In this document: positions 8,360 through 12,962 of the stretch, piece by piece
Layout of the letters: the number at the start of each line of letters is the position of its first letter
How positions within the stretch are numbered: position 1 is the first letter of the stretch
Source: FLUQ01 sp031548325
GTDB lineage: Bacteria > Desulfobacterota > Desulfovibrionia > Desulfovibrionales > Desulfovibrionaceae
Assembly (NCBI GenBank): GCA_031548325.1
Contig: JAVBRE010000094.1
Span: forward strand, 1-12,962
Length of the DNA: 12,962 nt
Direction: 5' to 3'
Made by a program: the position numbers and the translations under genes
The notes under the pieces: generated by a model
Database searches by the model: none
What the model was told of the DNA's origin: nothing
What the model saw: the letters and a program-made list of their open reading frames with translations, nothing else

Positions 8360-8388
8360 ACTATAGCATCTTTAAGGAAAATATCAAA
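8360..8388 (-). promoter_or_regulatory. Putative sigma-70 promoter of the activase gene
   Basis: On the minus strand TTTGAT (8388-8383) is followed by a 17-base spacer and TATAGT (8365-8360), with a TG one base upstream of the -10 as in extended -10 promoters. Transcription would begin within a base or two of the activase ATG. An alternative is TTTACA (8412-8407), an 18-base spacer and TTTGAT as -10, which would leave a leader of about 25 bases. The -10/TG match favours the first. Confidence 0.45.
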
Positions 8389-8406
8389 GCATCTCTTTTA
8401 TTGCAT

Positions 8407-8420
8407 TGTAAACGTTTACA
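8407..8420. promoter_or_regulatory. Perfect 14-bp palindrome, LacI-family-type operator
   Basis: TGTAAACGTTTACA is a perfect palindrome with the central CG typical of LacI/PurR-family operators, and it fits the catabolite-responsive-element consensus of Firmicutes. It lies 54-67 bases upstream of the activase ATG and overlaps one candidate -35 (TTTACA). No LacI-family gene is in the window, so the regulator is unknown. Repression or activation of the activase is the natural inference. Confidence 0.5.
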
Positions 8421-8496
8421 TAAATACGTCCCCCCCGCCCCCTCGAGCGACGCGGAACCCAGCTCCGACGGCTTGATGCGAAAAAAAACGCCGGAC

Positions 8497-8580
8497 TCAG
8501 GCCTGTTTGGCTTTCTTCGTTGCCCTCGAAGCGGCCTTCTTGTTCTTTTTCGGGGCGAATTTCGCGGGCGGCGCATTTAA
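8497..8580 (-). pseudogene. Possible remnant: C-terminal tail of a Lys/Ala-rich protein
   Basis: On the minus strand a 28-codon open frame without a start ends in KKNKKAASRATKKAKQA and a TGA stop (8497-8499). A T8 run follows at 8488-8481. An in-frame TAG at 8583-8581 immediately precedes it, so it cannot be a complete gene. Such tails occur on histone-H1-like and other bacterial nucleic-acid-binding proteins. It could be the surviving 3' end of a deleted gene or chance. Two overlapping Arg-rich open frames on the same strand look like shadows of it. Confidence 0.25.
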
Positions 8581-8591
8581 CTACCAAACTT

Positions 8592-8620
8592 TTGCATGCT
8601 CCGCCCGAGTGGCGTATGGT
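8592..8620 (+). promoter_or_regulatory. Putative promoter of the cyclophilin-like gene
   Basis: TTGCAT (8592-8597), a 17-base spacer and TATGGT (8615-8620), ending 35 bases before the GTG start. A small inverted repeat, TGGCG/CGCCA, flanks the -10. The match to consensus is moderate. Confidence 0.4.
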
Positions 8621-8655
8621 TCGCCATTACATTTTACCGGGCAAGGAGAGCAATC

Positions 8656-9039
8656 GTGAGCGGACAAATTATGCGCATGGAAATGGGCGGTACGGCCTTC
8701 GAGGTGGAGCTGTATGACAACGCGGCCGTGCGGGATCTGGTTAAAAGCCTGCCCCAGAAAATATCCATGTCCCGCTGGGGAGACGAGTACTACGGATCTC
8801 TGGCCCCGAAAATAGCTTCTTCCGATCCGAAACGGGATGTCTTCGCCGTGGGCGAGGTGGCGCTCTGGCCTTCGGGCAACGCCCTGTGCGTTTTCTTCGG
8901 CCCCACCCCGGCCAGCCGCGGCTCCGAACCCCGCATGGCTTCTCCCGGCGTTCCGCTGGGCACAATCAAAGGCGATGTTTCCGCGCTCAGAAACATGGGC
9001 TCTTCCCTGACCGGCGTTGCCCTTTTCCTGCAACAATAG
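8656..9039 (+). CDS. Cyclophilin-like fold protein
   Basis: Seen: 127 residues. The run AAVRDLVKSLPQKISMSRWGDEYYG, then EVALWPSGNALCVFFGPTPAS and a C-terminal GDVSALRNMG, follows the pattern of small bacterial cyclophilin-like proteins (TM1367-like family). Known: these share the cyclophilin beta-barrel, but most lack evidence of peptidyl-prolyl isomerase activity and their role is unsettled. No signal peptide is present, so it is cytoplasmic. Start: AAGGAG at 8643-8648 lies seven bases before GTG at 8656. The next in-frame ATG (8671) would be poorly spaced, and an upstream ATG at 8596 would place the promoter -10 inside the gene. It stands 132 bp before the PLP-enzyme gene on the same strand, with a 24-bp palindrome between, so co-transcription is uncertain. 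Confidence 0.75.
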   Translation: MSGQIMRMEMGGTAFEVELYDNAAVRDLVKSLPQKISMSRWGDEYYGSLAPKIASSDPKRDVFAVGEVALWPSGNALCVFFGPTPASRGSEPRMASPGVPLGTIKGDVSALRNMGSSLTGVALFLQQ

Positions 9040-9079
9040 CATTGACGCCCGGGGGAGGATTCACGTAAACAGCGTCTAT

Positions 9080-9103
9080 ATGTCAAATGTCGACATTTGA
9101 CAT
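9080..9103. promoter_or_regulatory. Perfect 24-bp palindrome, likely operator of the PLP-enzyme gene
   Basis: ATGTCAAATGTC is followed by its exact reverse complement with no mismatch. Each arm contains TTGACA on one strand (9097-9102 on the plus strand), a perfect -35 hexamer, but no good -10 lies 16-18 bp downstream. The core TGTCGACA is the kind of short palindrome bound by GntR/FCD-family regulators, one of which is encoded at 10978. It ends 68 bases before the PLP-enzyme start. Confidence 0.6.
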
Positions 9104-9118
9104 TGCTCCGTATTACCG

Positions 9119-9140
9119 GCGCGCCACGATTCTGGCGCGC
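9119..9140 (+). promoter_or_regulatory. GC-rich stem-loop in the 5' leader of the PLP-enzyme gene
   Basis: GCGCGCCA (9119-9126) pairs perfectly with TGGCGCGC (9133-9140) around the loop CGATTC. It lies between the 24-bp palindrome and the ribosome site AAGGAG (9161-9166). It has no T-run, so it is more likely an mRNA-stabilising or protein-binding stem than a terminator. Confidence 0.4.
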
Positions 9141-9171
9141 AAGCGTTTGTCATACCCAACAAGGAGATAGT

Positions 9172-10170
9172 ATGAACCTCGCCATTTTTCCCCGCCGCGG
9201 CTACCTGCAAGGCCCCACCCCCATCGAGGCCGCGCCCGCTTTTTCTAAAGCCCTGGGCGGCAAAGTCAACGTGTACATCAAGCGCGACGATCTGCTGCCC
9301 GGCGCCGCCGGCGGCAACAAAACCCGCAAGCTGGACTTCTGCATCGCCGACGCGCTGGAGATGGGCGCGGACACCATCATCACCTGCGGCGCCGTGCAGT
9401 CCAACCACTGCCGCCTGACCCTCGCCTGGGCCAAGAAAGAAGGCATGCAGTGCCACTTCATTCTGGAAGAACGCGTCAAGGGCAGCTTTCATGAAGACGC
9501 GTCGGGCAACCACTTCCTTTTCCAACTGCTTGGCGTGGACAGCATCAAGGTGCTGCCCGGCGGCTCCAACATGCTCGAAGCCATGCAAGGCCTGGCCGAC
9601 GAACTGAAAGCCAAGGGCCGCAAGCCCTACATCATCCCCGGCGGCGCATCCAACGCCATCGGCGCCACCGGCTACGTGGCCTGCGCCCAGGAAACGCTGC
9701 AACAGCTTTTTGAAATGGGCCTCAAGATCCACACCATGGTCGTGCCCAGCGGCAGCGCCGGCACCCACGCGGGCATCGTGGTCGGCATGGTCGGCTGCAA
9801 CGCCGGCATTCCCGTGCAGGGCTTCAACGTCAGCCGCCCCCGCGACACCCAGGAAGCCCTGGTGCGCAAGCTGGTCGCCGAAACCGCCAAACGCGTCGGC
9901 GCTCCCGCCATTCCCGACGCCGCCGTCGACTGCGATGGCGCCTATGTGGGCCCCGGCTACTCCCAGCCCACGGACAGCATGGTCGAAGCGGTGGAACTGC
10001 TGGCCAGGACAGAGGGCATTCTGCTTGACCCCGTGTATTCCGGCAAAGCCATGGCCGGGATGATCGACTATATCCGCAAGGACAAGTTCCCCAAGGGCTC
10101 CAACATTCTGTTCCTGCACACCGGCGGCTCCCCCGCCCTGTTCGAATACATGTCGTATTTCCGGAAGTAG
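9172..10170 (+). CDS. PLP-dependent enzyme, D-cysteine desulfhydrase / L-cysteate sulfo-lyase (ACC deaminase) family
   Basis: Seen: 332 residues. The PLP lysine is K50 in GGNKTRKL, with SNH at 77-79 facing the cofactor. GSAGTHAG (from 194) binds the phosphate, LDPVYSGKAMAG is near the C-terminus and HTGGSPALF starts at 316. Known: this fold-type II family includes D-cysteine desulfhydrase (DcyD: pyruvate, H2S, ammonia), L-cysteate sulfo-lyase (CuyA: pyruvate, sulfite, ammonia) and ACC deaminase. H79 in SNH agrees with the first two rather than ACC deaminase, which has Gln. DcyD and CuyA cannot be separated by eye, so no symbol is given. Inferred: if it acts on cysteate in a sulfite reducer, the sulfite could be respired. 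Start: AAGGAG ends five bases before ATG 9172. It follows a 24-bp palindrome and a leader stem-loop, and ends before a strong terminator. Confidence 0.88.
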   Translation: MNLAIFPRRGYLQGPTPIEAAPAFSKALGGKVNVYIKRDDLLPGAAGGNKTRKLDFCIADALEMGADTIITCGAVQSNHCRLTLAWAKKEGMQCHFILEERVKGSFHEDASGNHFLFQLLGVDSIKVLPGGSNMLEAMQGLADELKAKGRKPYIIPGGASNAIGATGYVACAQETLQQLFEMGLKIHTMVVPSGSAGTHAGIVVGMVGCNAGIPVQGFNVSRPRDTQEALVRKLVAETAKRVGAPAIPDAAVDCDGAYVGPGYSQPTDSMVEAVELLARTEGILLDPVYSGKAMAGMIDYIRKDKFPKGSNILFLHTGGSPALFEYMSYFRK

Positions 10171-10192
10171 AACTTCAGGGGACGCCGGCAAA

Positions 10193-10238
10193 CGGCGGGC
10201 GTTTTTCCGTAAAAAAGAAAAACGCCCGCCGGGTTTTT
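10193..10238 (+). terminator. Strong rho-independent terminator
   Basis: A perfect 14-bp stem (CGGCGGGCGTTTTT at 10193-10206 with its complement at 10218-10231), an 11-base loop, then GGTTTTT. It begins 23 bases after the PLP-enzyme stop. The nitroreductase gene converges from the right and ends at 10312; the T/A ends of the stem could let it also terminate that minus-strand transcript. Confidence 0.85.
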
Positions 10239-10311
10239 GATAAAGTTGTCGTTACCGCAAATGATACTTTTTGAGACTGATACCAAATTGCGAACAGCCG
10301 CGTTTCTTCGT

Positions 10312-10845
10312 TTACACAAACCTGACGATGTCTTCCAGGGCCTTGCGGGTCTTGGGCCGCACCGTGTCGACGGCGGGATATCCCACCGCTATCAGGCCGG
10401 CGAACTGTTTTTCAATGGGAATATTCAGCAGGCGGCAAATTTTTTCGCGATCATAGAGGCCCAGAATGCAGGTGCCCAGGCCCTGCGCTTCCGCCGCAAA
10501 ACAAAGCGTCAAAACCGCCGCGCCCAGGTCCCCCTTGGCAAAATACTGGCTGTCGAACAAACACCTGATTTTGGGGTTCAGAACCGCATGTTCCTCGAGA
10601 GCCACGATGAACGCCCTGGCGCCGGAAGTGAACTCGTTCAAGCCCAACTGTTGGGACGTTTTGGCGACTTCGGACACAAGGGCCGGATCTTCGACCACCA
10701 CAAAGCTCCAGGGCTGGGCATTACAGCCTGAAGGAGCGAGACGCGCCGCTTCAATGCAGCGCAACAATTTTTCATGTTCCACAGCTTTGTCGGAAAATTT
10801 GCGGCAACTCTGCCGCCGCAGGCAAAGGTCCATAAAATTTTGCAT
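10312..10845 (-). CDS. Nitroreductase family protein (FMN-dependent)
   Basis: Seen: 177 residues. The N-terminal RRQSCRKF (10-17) is the usual FMN-phosphate-binding start of the family. AARLAPSGCNAQPWSFVVV (33-51) is the conserved second motif. GDLGAAVLTLCFAAEAQGLGTCILG (105-129) forms the central helix and flavin contact. Known: these homodimeric cytosolic flavoproteins pass electrons from NAD(P)H to nitro compounds, quinones or enones; natural substrates are mostly unknown. The length is at the short end of the family and no ferredoxin domain is fused. Start: GGAGGA lies five bases before ATG 10845. The frame stays open to an ATG at 10902, which lacks a ribosome site. It diverges from the GntR regulator across 132 bp, so that regulator may also control it. 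Confidence 0.87.
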   Translation of the reverse strand: MQNFMDLCLRRQSCRKFSDKAVEHEKLLRCIEAARLAPSGCNAQPWSFVVVEDPALVSEVAKTSQQLGLNEFTSGARAFIVALEEHAVLNPKIRCLFDSQYFAKGDLGAAVLTLCFAAEAQGLGTCILGLYDREKICRLLNIPIEKQFAGLIAVGYPAVDTVRPKTRKALEDIVRFV

Positions 10846-10915
10846 GGCGCTCCTCCAAAATTTTACCCACCGTACAGCAAAATGCAAATCAGGGCAAAGC
10901 AATGTCCTTCCGCGC

Positions 10916-10944
10916 TTGTGCTGCCGCCGCCGGCCGGGTATAAT
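10916..10944 (+). promoter_or_regulatory. Near-consensus sigma-70 promoter of the GntR operon
   Basis: TTGTGC (10916-10921), a 17-base spacer and a perfect TATAAT (10939-10944), ending 33 bases before the GntR start codon. AAGG (10969-10972) serves as ribosome site. This is the best promoter match in the window. No palindrome overlaps it, so autoregulation is not evident. Confidence 0.7.
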
Positions 10945-10977
10945 ACTGCAGCACGTTCATCACCCGGCAAGGTCAGC

Positions 10978-11640
10978 ATGAAAGGTATCAAAAAACAAAC
11001 GTACAGTGATCAAATTATTGAATTTATTCAGCAAAGCATCTTGCGCGGCGACTTCTCACCCGGCGACAAAATCAACGAGGTGGATCTCGCCAGCCGCCTG
11101 TCCGTCAGCCGCGCGCCCATACGGGAAGCCTTGCAGCAACTGGCCGTGACGGGACTGCTGGTTTCCACGCCGCAAAAGGGCAAAGTCATCGCCGCGCTGA
11201 GCGCCAAGGAAATCGCCGACAGCTACTTTACCGGAGGGGTGCTGGAAGGGGCGGCCGCCGCTTCGAGCATCCGCCTTTTCACTTCTGAAGACTTTTTCCG
11301 CATGCGGGAAATAGTGGATGAGATGGCCGCCGCCGAGGGGCGCCCCGATGCCGCGAGTCGGGTTTCCGCCCTGGATACGGCCTTTCACGACCATATTTTT
11401 TCACACAGCGACAATGCCTTGTTGCGGGCGCTTTCGCGCCGGTCCTGCCAGAGCATTTCTAAATTTCTGCTCTACCGAGCCTGGCAGCGCGCCTTCACGC
11501 CAGCGGAAATGCGCGACAGGCATCACGTTGTACTGCAAGCGCTGCAAACTCGCGACCCCGTTCAGGTCGAACGGACCATACGGGAACATTACCAGGAATG
11601 CGGCCGCCGCATGAGCCGTTACGGCGCCGACAACCAGTAA
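10978..11640 (+). CDS. GntR family transcriptional regulator, FCD (FadR-like) subfamily
   Basis: Seen: 220 residues. An N-terminal winged helix-turn-helix at about 8-70 contains ILRGDFSPGDKINEVDLA and the recognition region LSVSRAPIREALQQL, followed by the wing STPQKGKVI. An all-helical FCD domain spans about 80-205. D133, H137, H183 and H204 sit where FCD proteins bind a metal that holds the effector. Known: FCD regulators usually repress catabolic operons as dimers and release DNA on binding organic acids or amino-acid-derived metabolites. Start: ATG 10978 has AAGG five bases upstream; the frame is open further upstream, but that would absorb the promoter. The stop is 11 bases before the next gene, so it likely leads a three-gene operon. 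Its effector is unknown; a palindrome at 9080 is a candidate target. Confidence 0.9.
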   Translation: MKGIKKQTYSDQIIEFIQQSILRGDFSPGDKINEVDLASRLSVSRAPIREALQQLAVTGLLVSTPQKGKVIAALSAKEIADSYFTGGVLEGAAAASSIRLFTSEDFFRMREIVDEMAAAEGRPDAASRVSALDTAFHDHIFSHSDNALLRALSRRSCQSISKFLLYRAWQRAFTPAEMRDRHHVVLQALQTRDPVQVERTIREHYQECGRRMSRYGADNQ

Positions 11641-11651
11641 AGGAAAGGCCT

Positions 11652-11930
11652 ATGCGTCTGGATTCCATGGTGCTGACCGTCATTCTTTTCGTGCTCGCCG
11701 CTTCGGCGCAAAGAGGCGCTTCTCTGACCGATGCCAGGGCCTTTTCCCTGGCCATGGCCTTCATGCTCGGCGTGGTCGTGATTTATTCTCTGGCCTGTCT
11801 TCTGCTGAAATTCTGCAAGTTCCGGCTGCCTTCGGGCGAAGTGCCGCCCTTTTTCGCCATGCTCAATATCGCGCTCGCCTGTTTCATGTTTCATTCAGTC
11901 ATCGGAGCCTTTTTGCAAGCCGCGAAATAG
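11652..11930 (+). CDS. Small three-helix membrane protein, function unknown
   Basis: Seen: 92 residues, very hydrophobic. Likely membrane segments are about 5-19 (SMVLTVILFVLAASA), 31-53 (FSLAMAFMLGVVVIYSLACLLLK) and 66-88 (PFFAMLNIALACFMFHSVIGAF). A short Lys/Arg-bearing loop (KFCKFR) between helices 2 and 3 suggests that loop is cytoplasmic. No family is recognised. It sits between the GntR regulator (11-bp gap) and the aldo/keto reductase (15-bp gap), so it is almost certainly co-transcribed with them. AAGGA at 11640-11644 overlaps the GntR stop codon and sets ATG 11652 as start; an open frame from 11598 is rejected because it lies inside the regulator gene. A transporter accessory or sensor role is possible but not supported. 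Confidence 0.65.
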   Translation: MRLDSMVLTVILFVLAASAQRGASLTDARAFSLAMAFMLGVVVIYSLACLLLKFCKFRLPSGEVPPFFAMLNIALACFMFHSVIGAFLQAAK

Positions 11931-11945
11931 CCCAAGGAGATCGAC

Positions 11946-12914
11946 ATGGAGTACGCTCAGTTGACCGGCACCGGCATTTTCGTATCGCGCCTGTGCATAG
12001 GCGCCATGACCTTCGGCGACCAGATAGACGAACGAGAAGGTCTTCGTTGCGTGGACCACGCCCTGGATGCCGGCGTCAATTTTTTTGACACCGCCAACCG
12101 CTATGCGGACGGCAAGAGCGAAGAAATCCTGGGCAAGGCCCTGGCCGGCCGGCGCGACTCCGTCATTCTCGCCACCAAGGTCGGCAATTCGGTTCCCGGC
12201 TGCGATCACGAACGGGGCTCTTCGCGGCCGCACATTCTGCGCCAGTTGGAAGCATCGCTGAAACGCCTGAAAACCGACTATGTCGACATCTACTATCTGC
12301 ACAGCCCGGACATGGCGACCCCCGTAGAAGAAACCATAGAGGTCATGGACGGCCTGGTCCGTTCCGGCAAGGTCCGCTATATCGGCTCTTCCAACTTCGC
12401 GGCCTGGCAGGCCTGCCGCATGCGCTACGCGGCAAAGGCGGCGCACCGCGCATCTCCGGTGGTGACCCAGATGGTTTACAACCTGATCACCAGGGGGCTG
12501 GAACAGGAGTTCATCCCCTTTCTGAAAGAGCACGGCATGGGTCTGGTCGTGTACAACCCCATTGCCGGGGGCTTTTTGACCGACAAGTACGCGGAAAAGA
12601 AAAAGCTGGAAAACACCCGTTTCAGCAACAGCAAGATGTACGAGGAGCGCTATTGGAACGCGGACAATTTTACCGCCTGGGACGAAGCCAAAGCCGTTGC
12701 CCGGGACGCGGGCATATCCCTGCTCGAATTGGGCATGCGCTGGGTGTACAGCACGGGCCATGCAGATTCCGTCATCACGGGTTTTTCCGGTCTGGGCCAG
12801 CTCGAGGCCAACCTCAAGACCCTGAACGCCGGCAAACTGAGCCCCGACGTCATGCAGGCCTGCGACAAAATCTGGCAGGGACTTTCAGGCACGCGGTTCA
12901 AGTACCACCGCTGA
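11946..12914 (+). CDS. Aldo/keto reductase
   Basis: Seen: 322 residues with the complete catalytic tetrad. D48 and Y53 are in FFDTANRYADG, K78 in LATKVG and H119 in YYLHSPD. RYIGSSNFAAWQ, VVYNPIAGG and the C-terminal TGFSGLGQLEANL fit the NADP(H)-binding end of the TIM barrel. Known: these cytosolic monomeric oxidoreductases interconvert aldehydes or ketones and alcohols using NADPH. The N-terminal CIGAMTFGD and the length resemble the YghZ/Tas-like branch, which lacks a fixed substrate. Start: AAGGAG at 11934-11939 is six bases before ATG 11946. It is the last visible gene of the GntR operon, so its substrate is probably related to the regulator's effector. No terminator is visible in the 48 bases that remain. 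Confidence 0.93.
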   Translation: MEYAQLTGTGIFVSRLCIGAMTFGDQIDEREGLRCVDHALDAGVNFFDTANRYADGKSEEILGKALAGRRDSVILATKVGNSVPGCDHERGSSRPHILRQLEASLKRLKTDYVDIYYLHSPDMATPVEETIEVMDGLVRSGKVRYIGSSNFAAWQACRMRYAAKAAHRASPVVTQMVYNLITRGLEQEFIPFLKEHGMGLVVYNPIAGGFLTDKYAEKKKLENTRFSNSKMYEERYWNADNFTAWDEAKAVARDAGISLLELGMRWVYSTGHADSVITGFSGLGQLEANLKTLNAGKLSPDVMQACDKIWQGLSGTRFKYHR

Positions 12915-12962
12915 CGCCGGTGTGAATTTTTAAGACGCTCAAACGTGCGCGGAGGCGACTTC

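Larger units (their letters stand above)
8354..8655. other. 302-bp divergent intergenic region
   Basis: Between the activase (minus) and cyclophilin-like (plus) genes. From left to right it holds an activase promoter and LacI-type palindrome (8360-8420), a C-rich stretch (about 8429-8442), an A8 run (8481-8488, T8 on the minus strand), a start-less Lys/Ala-rich open frame on the minus strand (8497-8580), and a plus-strand promoter with ribosome site (8592-8648). Arg-rich open frames overlapping 8361-8587 on the minus strand are judged spurious. Confidence 0.6.

Noticed and set aside
8361..8587. Two overlapping Arg-rich small frames on the minus strand upstream of the activase
   Set aside because: They run through the activase promoter and operator, have no ribosome site, and their Arg-rich parts are frame-shifted readings of the Lys/Ala-rich tail.
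9076..10191. Minus-strand open frame of 371 codons opposite the PLP enzyme
   Set aside because: Repetitive Gly/Ala/His/Val translation typical of an antisense shadow; the plus-strand protein carries all family motifs.
12283..12293. ATGTCGACAT core of the 24-bp palindrome recurring inside the aldo/keto reductase gene
   Set aside because: It encodes the conserved YVDIYYLH block containing the catalytic histidine region, so it is explained by protein sequence; the flanking arms are absent.
1..12962. CRISPR array, tRNA/rRNA, insertion sequence, toxin-antitoxin or phage defence module
   Set aside because: No regularly spaced repeats, no transposase or nuclease motifs and no tRNA-like cloverleaf were seen; the genes are metabolic or regulatory.

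Overview
The window reads as chromosomal DNA of a GC-rich strict anaerobe. The best fit is a sulfate- or sulfite-reducing deltaproteobacterium such as Desulfovibrionaceae. That placement is inferred from strong G/C preference at third codon positions, a 1418-residue fused acyl-CoA dehydratase activase, a radical SAM DNA-repair-type protein and a D-cysteine desulfhydrase/cysteate lyase relative. No rRNA, tRNA, CRISPR array, insertion sequence or phage gene was found.

Layout. Positions 9-1274 (minus) hold a radical SAM/helix-hairpin-helix protein of the putative DNA modification/repair family, ending in a sequence that matches the sliding-clamp-binding consensus. It diverges from a GT-B glycosyltransferase (1409-2527, plus) across a perfect 26-bp AT-rich palindrome. 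A 155-bp gap with three hairpins follows, then an amidase-signature hydrolase (2683-4071, plus). That gene converges, with a 25-bp gap, on the very large activase-like iron-sulfur protein (4097-8353, minus). The 302-bp region upstream of the activase carries its promoter, a 14-bp LacI-type palindrome, a start-less Lys/Ala-rich open frame that may be a gene remnant, and a promoter for a small cyclophilin-like protein (8656-9039, plus).

The right third holds a PLP-dependent D-cysteine desulfhydrase/L-cysteate sulfo-lyase family enzyme (9172-10170, plus). It is preceded by a perfect 24-bp palindrome and followed by a strong terminator. Next come a nitroreductase (10312-10845, minus) and, divergently, a compact plus-strand cluster: GntR/FCD regulator (10978-11640), three-helix small membrane protein (11652-11930) and aldo/keto reductase (11946-12914). 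The gaps in that cluster are 11 and 15 bp, so it is probably one transcript from a near-consensus promoter.

How the genes may work together. Most look like independent metabolic units. The clearest functional group is the GntR/FCD operon; its regulator could plausibly control the nearby PLP enzyme through the 24-bp palindrome, but this is inference. If the PLP enzyme acts on cysteate, the sulfite released would be a terminal electron acceptor for a sulfite reducer. No single gene set stands out as a clear new defence or mobile system. The least explained items are the activase-like protein, its operator and apparently leaderless start, the two long perfect palindromes, and the clamp motif on the radical SAM protein. 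After 12914 the last 48 bases contain no recognisable feature.
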